Of a DNA stretch of 64,000 bases, positions 1 through 8,185 are shown one piece after another. The position numbers and the translations under genes were made by a program. The notes beneath the pieces are model-generated. The model was not told the origin of the DNA, did not search any database, and saw only the letters and a program-made list of their open reading frames with translations. The stretch is from Pseudomonas sp. SDI (lineage in GTDB: Bacteria; Pseudomonadota; Gammaproteobacteria; Pseudomonadales; Pseudomonadaceae), in NCBI RefSeq assembly GCF_003105155.1, contig NZ_QETK01000015.1, positions 52,353 through 116,352 of the forward strand. Reading direction: 5' to 3'. How positions within the stretch are numbered: position 1 is the stretch's first letter; each line of letters starts with the position of its first letter.

Positions 1-134
1 GCCCAGGCGCGGCTGGGGATGTCGGGAATGGCAAACGGCCAAGGGGCGATACCGCTGGAAAGATCGACCCAGTCGTCCTGGGCAATCCCGTATTCGCGAA
101 TCGCCCGCTGCAAGCGGCCACCGTGTTCAAGCAT
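1..134 (-). CDS. cobC: threonine-phosphate decarboxylase, N-terminal part
   Basis: This is the first ~44 codons of a gene that runs off the left edge. The protein begins [17 protein letters not shown] and continues with a [14 protein letters not shown] segment, typical of the PLP-dependent CobC/CobD aminotransferase-fold family. That family supplies the (R)-1-amino-2-propanol moiety of the nucleotide loop of cobalamin. The ATG at 134 overlaps the last codons of the upstream cobD by 8 bp, which indicates translational coupling in the cob operon. The catalytic lysine lies outside the window, so the assignment rests on the N-terminus and operon position. Confidence 0.8.
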   Translation of the reverse strand, partial: MLEHGGRLQRAIREYGIAQDDWVDLSSGIAPWPFAIPDIPSRAW

Positions 135-1035
135 AGAATTCTGCCCCCAGGCACAAGAGCAACAACCACAACCAGACACCCTGGCTCACCAGCCGCCAGC
201 CGCGTTCGATGGCATCGGCATCGGCGGCCGGGCCTTCACCCAGCTGCGGACGCTCATGCAACTCACCCTGATAGACCGCCGCCCCGCCCAGCTCGACGCC
301 GAGCGCACCGGCACCGGCGGCCATGACCGGGCCAGCGTTCGGGCTGTCCCAGGTCGGGCCCTGGGTGCGCCAGCATTTTAGCGCCAGGCGGGTCTTGCCG
401 AGCAGCGCGTAGGTCAGCGCCACCAGCCGCGCTGGAATGTAGTTGAGCACGTCGTCGATCCGCGCGGCGGCCCAGCCGAAGCGCTCGAAGCGCTCGTTGC
501 GGTAACCCCACATCGCATCCAGCGTATTGCTCAGGCGGTACAGCACCACGCCCGGCGCGCCGGCGACGACAAACCAGAACAGCGCGGCAAACACCGCGTC
601 GCTGCCGTTCTCCAGCACCGATTCGGTAGCAGCGCGGGCCACTGCGGTTTCATCGAGTTCGGCGGTTTCGCGGCTGACCAGGTAGCCCACCCGCCGCCGC
701 GCCTCGCTCAGGTCACCGCCGCGCAAGGCTTCCGCGACCGGGCGAATGTGCTCGCCGAGGCTGCGCAGGCCAAGCGCGCAGTACAGCGCCAGAATCTCCA
801 CCAGCCAGCCGACATAGGGCAGCCAGGACAGCAGCGTCGCTAGTAAGGTCAGCGGGATCACCGCGAGGAACCAGGCGGTTACGCCATGGCTACGCCAGCC
901 GCGCCCACCGGCATTGAAGCGCTGCTCCAGACGCCCGGCATAACGCCCGAACGCCACCAGCGGATGCCGCCGTTGCGGCTCCCCCAGCAACGCATCCAGC
1001 GCCACACCGGCAACGGTCAGCAACGCCACACTCAT
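127..1035 (-). CDS. cobD: adenosylcobinamide-phosphate synthase (CobD/CbiB)
   Basis: A 302-residue integral membrane protein that joins aminopropanol (phosphate) to adenosylcobyric acid in late cobalamin synthesis. The ATG at 1035 ([21 protein letters not shown]) is chosen because it starts the family's usual N-terminus with the LLGEP-RHP motif, although the frame stays open far upstream. Hydrophobic segments near residues 1-15, 50-85 and 165-185, the ETAELDET and ESVLENGSD motifs, and length all fit CbiB. It overlaps bluB upstream by 4 bp and cobC downstream by 8 bp. Symbols differ between organisms (CobD in Pseudomonas, CbiB in enterics). Confidence 0.92.
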   Translation of the reverse strand: MSVALLTVAGVALDALLGEPQRRHPLVAFGRYAGRLEQRFNAGGRGWRSHGVTAWFLAVIPLTLLATLLSWLPYVGWLVEILALYCALGLRSLGEHIRPVAEALRGGDLSEARRRVGYLVSRETAELDETAVARAATESVLENGSDAVFAALFWFVVAGAPGVVLYRLSNTLDAMWGYRNERFERFGWAAARIDDVLNYIPARLVALTYALLGKTRLALKCWRTQGPTWDSPNAGPVMAAGAGALGVELGGAAVYQGELHERPQLGEGPAADADAIERGWRLVSQGVWLWLLLLCLGAEFYA

Positions 1036-1682
1036 TCCTGCTCTCCCCAATGGTTGTCGTACAGCATTTCGTTCAGTGGTCGCGGCGTGGCCCAGCCTTC
1101 CAGCACCAGCATCGGCGCCGGGTAAAACGCCTTGACCGGGCCCAGGCAAAGGATCGCCAGCGGCTTGGCCCCGGCCGGCATGCCCAGCAGGGCCGCCAGT
1201 GCCTGCGGGTCGAACAGCGATACCCAGCCCATCCCCAGGCCTTCGGCGCGGGCCGCCAGCCAGAGATTCTGGATCGCGCAGGACAGCGAGGCCAGGTCCA
1301 TCTCCGGCAGCGTGCGGCGGCCGAAGATGTGTTTTTCGCGCTCGTCCATCAACGCGGCCACCAGCACTTCGGCGCAGTCGTTGATGCCCTCGACCTTGAG
1401 CTTCATGAATTCGTCCGAGCGCTGCCCGAGCGCTTCGGCGGTGCGCACCCGCTCGTCTTCCACCAACCGCTGGATCTGCGTGCGCAGTTCGCGGCGGCTG
1501 ATGCGGATAAACCGCCACGGCTGCATCAGGCCGACACTGGGGGCCTGATGCGCGGCTTCGAGCAGACGCGCGAGCAACTCGGGGGCCACTTCGCCGCCGG
1601 CAAAGTGGCGCATGTCGCGGCGCTCGCCAATGGCACGGTATAGCGCCGCGCGTTCGGCATCGCTATAGGCGTGCTCGCTCAT
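1032..1682 (-). CDS. bluB: 5,6-dimethylbenzimidazole synthase BluB
   Basis: A 216-residue nitroreductase-fold flavoprotein. BluB uses reduced FMN and oxygen to turn FMN itself into 5,6-dimethylbenzimidazole, the lower ligand of vitamin B12. The start [20 protein letters not shown] is followed by the RRDMRHF motif and the [12 protein letters not shown] motif typical of BluB, with the [10 protein letters not shown] segment further on. The frame is open upstream, but this ATG overlaps the end of cobB by 4 bp as expected in this operon. BluB implies oxygen-dependent lower-ligand synthesis and fits a strictly aerobic cobalamin pathway. Confidence 0.93.
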   Translation of the reverse strand: MSEHAYSDAERAALYRAIGERRDMRHFAGGEVAPELLARLLEAAHQAPSVGLMQPWRFIRISRRELRTQIQRLVEDERVRTAEALGQRSDEFMKLKVEGINDCAEVLVAALMDEREKHIFGRRTLPEMDLASLSCAIQNLWLAARAEGLGMGWVSLFDPQALAALLGMPAGAKPLAILCLGPVKAFYPAPMLVLEGWATPRPLNEMLYDNHWGEQE

Positions 1683-2974
1683 GGTGCCAGCAGCGCCGCC
1701 AGCGCCGACGGGTTGGACGGAAAGTAGAAGTGCACGTAGGACGCCGTCAACCGACCGATGCGGTACACCGCCTCGGCGCCACGCCCGCCGTTCGGGCTCT
1801 GGCCACGGGCAATCGGGGTTAGCTCGGTGCTGGTCAGCGAGTGATGATAGGTGTGCCCGCGCAGGGTGCCTTCGGGCAGCTCCACCGCTTGCAAGGCCAA
1901 CGCGGCGAGACGCTTCTGCATCACCGCTTCGCCCGGCAGCAGAGCGACCAGCGCGGCGCGCTCGCCCGCCACGTCGGTCAGCCCCTGAAGCAGGTAGAGC
2001 ATGCCGCCGCATTCGGCCAGTAGCGGCTTGTCGGCGCCATGGTGGGCGCGGATCGCTGCCAGCATCGGGGCGTTCGCAGCCAGGGTCTGGTGGTGCAGTT
2101 CAGGATAGCCGCCGGGCAGGTAGAGGCTGTCGGCAGGCGGCAGTTCGCGGTCATGGATCGGTGAGAAGAAACGCAGTTCGGCGCCCATCTCGCGCAGCAG
2201 GTCAAGGCTGGCGCCATAGGTGAAGGCAAAGGCTTCGTCGCGGGCCACGGCAATCCGCACACCCGCCAGCAACGGTGCAATTTCTCGCGCGCCCGGCGCC
2301 TCGAAGGTGACCGCTGGCGGCAAGGCCGATTCGCAGCTGTCGCCCAGCGCCTTGGCCGCTGCATCCAACCGCAGGTCGAGGTCGGTCAACTCGCTGGCCT
2401 GGACCAGCCCGAGGTGCCGGCTCGGCAGCTCGATGCCGGTTTCCCGCGACAGACCGCCGTACCAGCGCAGGCCTTCGGTGAGGCTGCCTTCGAGCAATTG
2501 TGCGTGGCGCAGGGTGCCGACACGGTTGGCCAATACGCCGGCAAACGGCAGGTCCGGCTGATAGCGAGCCAGGCCCAGGGCCAATGCGCCGAAGGTCTGC
2601 GCCATGGCCGTGCCGTCGATCACCGCCAGCACCGGCACGCCGAAGTGTCGGGCCAGATCGGCACTGGACGGGGTACCGTCGAACAGGCCCATCACCCCTT
2701 CGATGAGGATCAGGTCGGCATCCGCCGCGGCCTCCCAGAGCAGGCGCCGACTTTCCTCGGCGCCGACCATCCACAGGTCGAGCTGGTACACCGGGTTGCC
2801 GCTGGCACGTTCGAGGATCATCGGGTCGAGGAAATCCGGCCCGCATTTGAACACCCGCACCTTACGCCCCAGGTTACGGTGCAGCCGCGCGAGGGCGGCG
2901 GTCACGGTGGTCTTGCCCTGACCGGAAGCCGGCGCGGCGATCAGTACCGCCGGGCAATGCCGCACATTACTCAT
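1679..2974 (-). CDS. cobB: cobyrinate a,c-diamide synthase (hydrogenobyrinate type)
   Basis: A 431-residue ATP- and glutamine-dependent amidotransferase that amidates the a and c side chains of (hydrogeno)byrinic acid. The N-terminal dethiobiotin-synthetase-like domain carries a P-loop, APASGQGKTT, near residues 14-23 and the ILIEGVMGLFDG motif. The C-terminal class I glutamine amidotransferase-like domain has the LAECGGMLYL nucleophile motif, with the reactive cysteine in ECGG. The length fits CobB. It overlaps cobO and bluB by 4 bp each, so the operon is tightly coupled. Confidence 0.93.
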   Translation of the reverse strand: MSNVRHCPAVLIAAPASGQGKTTVTAALARLHRNLGRKVRVFKCGPDFLDPMILERASGNPVYQLDLWMVGAEESRRLLWEAAADADLILIEGVMGLFDGTPSSADLARHFGVPVLAVIDGTAMAQTFGALALGLARYQPDLPFAGVLANRVGTLRHAQLLEGSLTEGLRWYGGLSRETGIELPSRHLGLVQASELTDLDLRLDAAAKALGDSCESALPPAVTFEAPGAREIAPLLAGVRIAVARDEAFAFTYGASLDLLREMGAELRFFSPIHDRELPPADSLYLPGGYPELHHQTLAANAPMLAAIRAHHGADKPLLAECGGMLYLLQGLTDVAGERAALVALLPGEAVMQKRLAALALQAVELPEGTLRGHTYHHSLTSTELTPIARGQSPNGGRGAEAVYRIGRLTASYVHFYFPSNPSALAALLAP

Positions 2975-3582
2975 AGTTCGACGCCCTTCTGCGCACGAAT
3001 GCCGGCCTGGAAGGCGTGCTTGAGCATACCCATCTCGGTGACGGTGTCGGCCAGTTCGATCAACTCGGGCTTGGCGCCACGGCCAGTAACGATCACATGC
3101 TGCATCGGCGGGCGGGCCTGCAAGTCGCTGAGCACCTGATCGAGGTCGAGGTAGCCGTGCTTGAGAGCGATGTTCAGCTCGTCGAGCACAACAAAACCGA
3201 TGCTCGGGTCTTGCAGCAGTTCGCGGCTCACCGCCCAGGCCGCTTCGGCAGCGGCGATATCGCGCTGACGGTCCTGGGTTTCCCAGGTGAAGCCCTCGCC
3301 CATCACGTGGTAGCGCACTTCATTCGGGAAGCGGCGGAAGAACAGCTCTTCGCCAGTGCTGTTGCGGCCCTTGATGAACTGCACCACACCACACTGCATG
3401 CCATGGCCCAAGGCGCGGGCGAGCATGCCGAAGGCCGAGCTGCTCTTGCCTTTGCCATTGCCGCTGAGCACCAGCAGCAGGCCGCATTCGTTGGGCGAGT
3501 TGGCGATACGCTCGTCGATGATCGCTTTCTTGCGCTGCATGCGCGCCAGGTGGCGTTCGTCACGGTCGGTGGATTCGGTCAT
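2971..3582 (-). CDS. cobO: cob(I)yrinic acid a,c-diamide adenosyltransferase
   Basis: A 203-residue CobA/CobO-type corrinoid adenosyltransferase that transfers the 5'-deoxyadenosyl group of ATP to the Co(I) corrinoid. A P-loop variant, GNGKGKSSSAFG, lies near residues 41-52, followed by the QFIKGRNSTGEE motif and FVVLDELNIAL. The ATG at 3582 (MTESTDRDERH) is preferred over upstream in-frame codons because the family starts here and the upstream part lies in the riboswitch leader. It is the first gene after the B12 riboswitch and overlaps cobB by 4 bp. Confidence 0.93.
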   Translation of the reverse strand: MTESTDRDERHLARMQRKKAIIDERIANSPNECGLLLVLSGNGKGKSSSAFGMLARALGHGMQCGVVQFIKGRNSTGEELFFRRFPNEVRYHVMGEGFTWETQDRQRDIAAAEAAWAVSRELLQDPSIGFVVLDELNIALKHGYLDLDQVLSDLQARPPMQHVIVTGRGAKPELIELADTVTEMGMLKHAFQAGIRAQKGVEL

Positions 3583-3730
3583 CGGGGTTCTCCGCTGGCA
3601 ACCGTCGGCGGCAGGCACGCGCCGGGAACGCCAGCAATGGCGAGGGGCACATGGGGGGACGGCGCGACAGATGAGTGTATGGCACACGGAAAACGCGCAG
3701 GGCTCGGCCGACTTGGCCGCAGAGGTCCGC

Positions 3731-3749
3731 GCATCACCCTCCGTGATGC
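3731..3749 (-). promoter_or_regulatory. small hairpin downstream of the B12 riboswitch (possible expression platform)
   Basis: A perfect 7-bp inverted repeat (GCATCAC/GTGATGC) with a 5-nt loop sits directly 3' of the riboswitch in transcription order. No U-run follows, so it is not a standard intrinsic terminator. It may be part of the expression platform between aptamer and cobO, about 150 nt before the cobO start. The role is inferred from position only. Confidence 0.35.
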
Positions 3750-3751
3750 CG

Positions 3752-3957
3752 TTGGCTGAATCAGGCCGGTCTCCGGGCTCATGAGCGGGGCCTGGCGGCC
3801 GCCCGAGCGTGCGCCTTCCCGGAATTCACCAGTGGCCATGCACGATCCTTGACTCATTTACCGTTGCGGGGGCAGCGCCGGGTTCGCGCTTGGTTAGCGC
3901 CCACCGGCTTCCCTGTTTCACCCTGCCGACCCACGGGCCACAGAGCACCTGAAACAA
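3752..3957 (-). promoter_or_regulatory. cobalamin (AdoCbl) riboswitch
   Basis: Read on the minus strand, this leader contains the conserved blocks of the cobalamin riboswitch in the right order. They are GGTGC near the 5' end, AAACAGGGAAGCCGGTG, the B12 box GCTGCCCCCGCAACGGTAA, then GAGTC, GCCACTG, GGGAAGG, and the closing AGCCCGGAGACCGGCC. It precedes cobO and so should repress the cobO-cobB-bluB-cobD-cobC operon when adenosylcobalamin is abundant. The edges are estimated from the conserved blocks. Confidence 0.95.
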
Positions 3958-4119
3958 GACGCGAAGGTTAGAGGGTTGGGCCCGGAGCGTCAATGAAAGG
4001 CACGCCCACTGGCCTGGATCAATGGCGCAATCGGCACCTTGTGTAACACTGGCATCAGTGATATCACTGAGCCATCAATGATGGCGGATCTCGATTACAA
4101 CGATAAGGGAGCGCGCAGC

Positions 4120-4698
4120 ATGCAAGGCTTGATCATCAACAACCCGCGCCTGGAGTTCCTGCGTCCGGCCCTGGAGCGCTGGAGCGAGTGCATCGAGCGC
4201 TTCAACCAGACCCTGGGCGACAACGAGGCACCCTACTGGCAGGGCGTGCAGGCCAACCTGGGGCTGCTCTCGGCAGCCGCCTGGCAGGCCGAGCTGGTCA
4301 CCTTGCATGCCGCGCCGAGCAAGAAGCAACGCGACGAAGGCGAGCGCGAAGGACGCTGCGACCTGGTGATTGCCAGCCACGACGAGTCGGCCTACGTGCA
4401 TGCCGAACAGCGCTGGCCGAAAGTCGCCAAGCTCGACCTGAACGCCGCCCTGGGCGAGGTCACCACCCTTGCCCGCCAAGGTGCCTACCCCAGCCAGCTG
4501 AAACTGGCCGCACTGTTCGCCAGCCCGTGGAAAGCAGGCCAGCACGCCAGCCCGGAAGAACTGCAGGATCTGGTCGATGACCTGCAACATCACAATGCCT
4601 GTGCCCTGGCCTGGTTCTTCCCTTACGGCTACCGCAAGCTGCACAACGAGCTGGGCCAGTATCACCCCGGGATCATCCTGCTGCTCAAGCAGGCCTGA
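4120..4698 (+). CDS. conserved hypothetical protein
   Basis: A 192-residue soluble protein with no signal peptide or membrane segment. The start MQGLIINNPRLEFLRPALERW follows an AAGGGAG ribosome-binding site; in-frame codons farther upstream (4039, 4078) lack one. The sequence is rich in Trp and Leu, with a central segment CDLVIASHDESAYVHAEQRW and a C-terminal region ACALAWFFPYGYRKLHNEL. I do not recognise a characterised family. It lies alone between the divergent B12 riboswitch and a degraded gene, and nothing in the context points to a role in cobalamin synthesis. Confidence 0.7.
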   Translation: MQGLIINNPRLEFLRPALERWSECIERFNQTLGDNEAPYWQGVQANLGLLSAAAWQAELVTLHAAPSKKQRDEGEREGRCDLVIASHDESAYVHAEQRWPKVAKLDLNAALGEVTTLARQGAYPSQLKLAALFASPWKAGQHASPEELQDLVDDLQHHNACALAWFFPYGYRKLHNELGQYHPGIILLLKQA

Positions 4699-4768
4699 GC
4701 GACAATGGAACCTTGCGCGATAGGCGTGTCTCTACTGCTCACTACCGCCGTCATCGCGAGGGATTTCG

Positions 4769-5183
4769 ATCAGGCGCCTTCCCCCCATTGCACTGCTGTT
4801 GCTGCTCGGCGGCGGATTGGCCGCCTGTGGTGAGACCGCCCGCCTGGCGGTGAGCGACGGCAGCGGCCCGTCGCCGCAGTTGCCCGAACCGAACAAGACC
4901 CTGATCCCCACCGCCAACGTCGCCAAGGCCGTCGGCTGGGCGCAATCATTGGTCAGCATGGTTCGTGGAACCGCAAGCCGCACAGTGGCTATAAGGTGCT
5001 GTTTGTACCGTTCAGTACGGCGGGTAAGCCGGCGGGCAAACCTCTGGACCTGTTGACCGGGTTCCTCGATGGCGATGGCAAGGCCATGGGCCGGCCGGTG
5101 GGGGGTAGCGAGCGACAAGCGGTGGGGTGCTGGTAGCGGATGATGTCGGGAATGTGATCTGGCAAGTGAGCAAGGCGCAGTAG
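4769..5183 (+). pseudogene. decayed PQQ-type glucose/sorbosone dehydrogenase lipoprotein gene
   Basis: The first part encodes a lipoprotein signal ending in LAAC, followed by [21 protein letters not shown], as at the N-terminus of sorbosone-dehydrogenase-like proteins. The expected start codon reads ATC. Near 4943 the frame switches to the C-terminal part of the same family, [19 protein letters not shown], continuing to [13 protein letters not shown] further frameshift near 5105 is followed by [15 protein letters not shown] and the stop. The ~300-residue catalytic middle is missing, so this is an internal deletion plus at least two frame changes. The family identification comes from memory of the conserved ends. 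Confidence 0.8.
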
Positions 5184-5240
5184 CGCGGCGCTCCCACAAG
5201 AGCGCAATACAACCTGTGGGAGCGGGCTCGTCCCGCGAGA
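5181..5240. repeat. REP-like element (imperfect inverted pair)
   Basis: The block at 5215-5238, TGTGGGAGCGGGCTCGTCCCG, is a typical Pseudomonas REP core. An imperfect inverted copy (GCGCGGCGCTCCCACAA) precedes it at 5183-5199. The pair lies between the 3' end of the pseudogene and the 3' end of the convergent methyltransferase gene, the usual place for these elements, and may form a bidirectional stem-loop. Confidence 0.75.
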
Positions 5241-5251
5241 GGCCTGAAGCC

Positions 5252-5899
5252 TTAGCGCTTACGGCACAGCGTCATTCCATCGCCCAGCGGCACCAGCGAC
5301 AGATCCACCCGCGCATCGCCCTGCAAGGCCAGGTTGAGCGCCTGAATCCCCCGCGTGTCTTCACTGTCCGGCTGCGCCTGTAACACTCGCCCGCTCCACA
5401 GGGTGTTGTCGAACACCAGCACCCCGCCCCGACGCAACAACACCAGCGCGTGCTCCAGGTACTGCGGATAATTGGCCTTGTCGGCATCGACAAAGATCAG
5501 ATCGAACGCCCCCGCCTCCAGCCCGGCGAGGGTCTGCACTGCCGGGCCAAGGCGCATTTCGATGCGCCCGCTCACCCCGGCTTCGTCCCAGTAACGCTGG
5601 GCAATCGCCTGATAGTCCCCCGCCAGGTCACAGCAGATCAGTTGCCCCTCAGGCATCGCCTGGGCCATGCACAGCGCGCTGTAGCCGGTAAATGTGCCCA
5701 CTTCGATCACCCGCCGCGCGCCGATCACACTCACCAGCCAGGCCAGCAATTGCCCTTGCTCGGGCGCCACCTGCCAGCGCGCCTCGGGCAAGGCCTGGGT
5801 TTCCACGCGCAAACGCGCCAGCAGCGGCGTCTCACGCAAAGAGACCCGCTGCAGGTAGGCATAGAGGCTATCGTCGAGGTAGAGCGTTTGACCGGTCAT
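5252..5899 (-). CDS. class I SAM-dependent O-methyltransferase (caffeoyl-CoA OMT family)
   Basis: A 215-residue soluble enzyme. The SAM-binding motif I, VIEVGTFTGYSALCMA, lies near residues 65-80, followed by the acidic LICCDL segment. The metal-binding IFVDADKANYPQYLE motif is typical of divalent-cation-dependent catechol/caffeoyl-CoA methyltransferases, as is the VLVFDNTLWSGRV region. The length matches the bacterial members. The substrate cannot be told from the sequence. It is followed closely by REP sequences and preceded by an NlpC/P60 gene in the same direction. Confidence 0.85.
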   Translation of the reverse strand: MTGQTLYLDDSLYAYLQRVSLRETPLLARLRVETQALPEARWQVAPEQGQLLAWLVSVIGARRVIEVGTFTGYSALCMAQAMPEGQLICCDLAGDYQAIAQRYWDEAGVSGRIEMRLGPAVQTLAGLEAGAFDLIFVDADKANYPQYLEHALVLLRRGGVLVFDNTLWSGRVLQAQPDSEDTRGIQALNLALQGDARVDLSLVPLGDGMTLCRKR

Positions 5900-5916
5900 C
5901 GCTCACCTCGCGGCGA

Positions 5917-6459
5917 TCAGGGGTTGTGCGCCAGGTGCTCCGGCTGGGCCGGGTTCAGCACGCGCTTGGCGTTGAGGTAGGCCTTCTGCCAATAGCTGTT
6001 GGACAGGTAGTCCAGGCGCACCGTTCCGCCGCTGGACGGTGCATGGACGAAACGCCCCTCGCCGACATAGATGCCAGCATGGCTGACCTGCCCGCCGCCA
6101 TTGGTGGCGAAGAACACCAGGTCGCCCGATTGCAAGGCTTCGCGACCGATATCCGGGGCGCGCATCACGATCATTTCGCGGGTGGAACGCGGCAAGGCGA
6201 TACCCGCCGCGTCACGGTACACGTAGCCGATCAAGCCGCTGCAATCGAAACCGGAATCCGGGGTGTTGCCGCCCCAGCGATACGGCGTGCCGACCAGGCC
6301 AATGGCACGGAACAGCACGTCTTCGGCAACCGGCGAGAAGAAGGTTTGCGGGGCCATGACACGAGGCTCGAGCACCTGAGGTGGGGCCGGGGCATGGCTG
6401 GAACAGGCACCGAGCAGTGCCAGCAGGGAAAGAACAGCAAAGCGCGCCGTCATCGACAT
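5917..6459 (-). CDS. NlpC/P60 family lipoprotein, putative peptidoglycan endopeptidase
   Basis: A 180-residue lipoprotein: the hydrophobic N-terminus ends in the lipobox LLGAC (Cys19). The NlpC/P60 domain spans residues ~45-170 with Cys73 in FDCSGLIGY, His127 in VSHAGIYVG and His139 in FVHAP as the expected catalytic triad. Such enzymes cut the D-Glu/mDAP stem-peptide or cross-link bonds in the periplasm. The next gene upstream encodes a paralog with the same motif order, so this looks like a tandem duplication. Confidence 0.9.
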   Translation of the reverse strand: MSMTARFAVLSLLALLGACSSHAPAPPQVLEPRVMAPQTFFSPVAEDVLFRAIGLVGTPYRWGGNTPDSGFDCSGLIGYVYRDAAGIALPRSTREMIVMRAPDIGREALQSGDLVFFATNGGGQVSHAGIYVGEGRFVHAPSSGGTVRLDYLSNSYWQKAYLNAKRVLNPAQPEHLAHNP

Positions 6460-6594
6460 GTCAGAACATCCTGTCTGAAGCCGCCCGGCGCGGTGGCCGG
6501 AAATAGTTGAGAAGTTAGATTAGACGCTTTCTGTAAACACGTACGGCGGCAAGCTTTTCAGCTCTGCCGCCGTACGTCGGAAAGACCGGAAGGC

Positions 6595-7233
6595 TCAGTT
6601 GCGCGAGAGGGTGGTCGGGGCCATTGCCAGCGCGCGCTTGGCTTCGATAAAGGTCTTGCTCCAGTAGCGATCGCCCAGGCTGTCGATCCGCACCCCGCCG
6701 CTGCGGCGGCTGCTGGAGTGAATGAACTGGTCGTCGCCCAGGTAGATACCGGCGTGGCTGACACGGCCACGGCCATTGGTGCTGAAGAACAGCAGATCGC
6801 CTGGCTTGAGGTTGTTACGGGCTACCAGCGGGGCTTTTACGTTGATCATTTCGCGGGTGGAACGCGGCAGGGTCATGCCGGCTTCTTCGCGGAACAGATA
6901 ACCGATGAAGCCGCTGCAATCGAAGCCGGATGCCTCGGAGGTGCCACCGAAGCGGTAACGGGTGCCGATCAGCGCCATGCCGCGTTCGAGGATGTTGTCC
7001 GCCAGTGCTGGCAGTTGGTAAGGCTTGGAGCCACTGGAGAAGGCTTCCAGTTCCTGCTCGGTGGCCAGCTCTTCTTCGAACACCGATGACTTGGCGTTGG
7101 ATTGGGCAGCGGCGGCAGCCTGGGCAGTGATGGCGTGTGGCGCCTGCTGCTGCGAAGAAGGGCTATGAGCCGCGCAGCCAAAAAGCAGGGTCACGAGTGC
7201 GAGGGGCACGAGGGGTGCGAAGCGATTTAGCAT
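6595..7233 (-). CDS. NlpC/P60 family lipoprotein, MepS/Spr-like endopeptidase
   Basis: A 212-residue lipoprotein with the start MLNRFAPLVPLALVTLL and lipobox LLFGC (Cys20). A GTG two codons upstream is also possible. A low-complexity Ala/Gln/Ser linker covers residues ~22-50. The NlpC/P60 domain follows, with Cys106 in FDCSGFIGY, His160 in VSHAGIYLG and His172 in FIHSS. The domain resembles MepS (Spr), which cleaves peptidoglycan cross-links during growth. It lies 135 bp from its shorter paralog, so separate promoters are possible. Confidence 0.9.
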   Translation of the reverse strand: MLNRFAPLVPLALVTLLFGCAAHSPSSQQQAPHAITAQAAAAAQSNAKSSVFEEELATEQELEAFSSGSKPYQLPALADNILERGMALIGTRYRFGGTSEASGFDCSGFIGYLFREEAGMTLPRSTREMINVKAPLVARNNLKPGDLLFFSTNGRGRVSHAGIYLGDDQFIHSSSRRSGGVRIDSLGDRYWSKTFIEAKRALAMAPTTLSRN

Positions 7234-7347
7234 GGGCACGACCGTGTCTGGAATTTAAAGAAGTCGAGACTATGCCTTCTATCGCATCGATTTGCAAATT
7301 CAATCGAAAAAAATGTGACTTTTATGTGCCGAGGCTCTAGACCGCCA

Positions 7348-8052
7348 TTACCAGCCCAGCGTCTCCTTTAAAAACGGAATCGTCAGCTTGCGCTGCGCCT
7401 GCAAGGAGGCCTGGTCGAGCCGTTCGAGCAGGTCGAACAGCGCACTCATGCTGCGGGTGCCACGGGTGAGAATGAAGTGCCCGACTTCGTCGGTGAGGTG
7501 CAAACCGCGGCGCGACGCGCGCAGTTGCAAGGCGCGCAGCTTGTCTTCATCGGACAGCGCGCGCATCTGGAAAATCAGCGCCAGGGTCAGCCGTGACTTG
7601 AGGTCGGCCAGCTTGATCGGCAGTTCCCGCGGCGAACTGGAGGCCGCCAGCAGCAGGCGCCGGCCGCTGTCACGCAAGCGATTGAACAGGTGGAACATTG
7701 CCTCTTCCCACTCTGGTTTGCCGGCGATCACGTGCAGATCGTCGAGGCAGACCAGTTCGTACTGTTCAAGGTTGTCCAGCAGTTCAACGCCGCGGTCGAG
7801 CAGTTGCGCCAGCGGCAGGTACACGGCCGGTTCGCCGAGTTGTTCGAAACGCAGGCAGGCGGCTTGCAGCAGGTGGGTTCGACCGACCCCCTGCTTGCCC
7901 CACAGGTAGATCAGGCTTTCGGTCCAGCCGGCGTCGGCTTCGCAGAGACGCTCGACGTAGCCCAATGCGGCGGCGTTGGCACCCGGATAGTAGTTGATGA
8001 AGGTGGCGTCATCACGCAGACGCACACCCAGGGGCAACTGGATCGGTTTCAT
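7348..8052 (-). CDS. hda: DnaA-related regulatory inactivator Hda
   Basis: A 234-residue AAA+ protein resembling the ATPase domain of DnaA without its DNA-binding domain. The start MKPIQLPLGVRLRDDATF includes the QLPLGV clamp-binding motif by which Hda binds the DnaN sliding clamp. Walker A is degenerate: LWGKQGVGRTHLL, with Arg where DnaA has Lys. Walker B is LVCLDDLHV. In E. coli Hda promotes hydrolysis of DnaA-ATP after initiation. The ATG at 8052 is preferred to an upstream in-frame codon because of the conserved N-terminus. Confidence 0.9.
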   Translation of the reverse strand: MKPIQLPLGVRLRDDATFINYYPGANAAALGYVERLCEADAGWTESLIYLWGKQGVGRTHLLQAACLRFEQLGEPAVYLPLAQLLDRGVELLDNLEQYELVCLDDLHVIAGKPEWEEAMFHLFNRLRDSGRRLLLAASSSPRELPIKLADLKSRLTLALIFQMRALSDEDKLRALQLRASRRGLHLTDEVGHFILTRGTRSMSALFDLLERLDQASLQAQRKLTIPFLKETLGW

Positions 8053-8185
8053 GCTGGCTGGGCAGTCCCGAGGGACCGCAAGGGGCCTTTTGTGAAAAGT
8101 CTGCAAAGTCTATACCCGTGACGTCGGTCGCACAATGCGTTAAGAAAATCAAAGGCTTGCGCCAGAGCCAAGGCAAGCCCACAGG

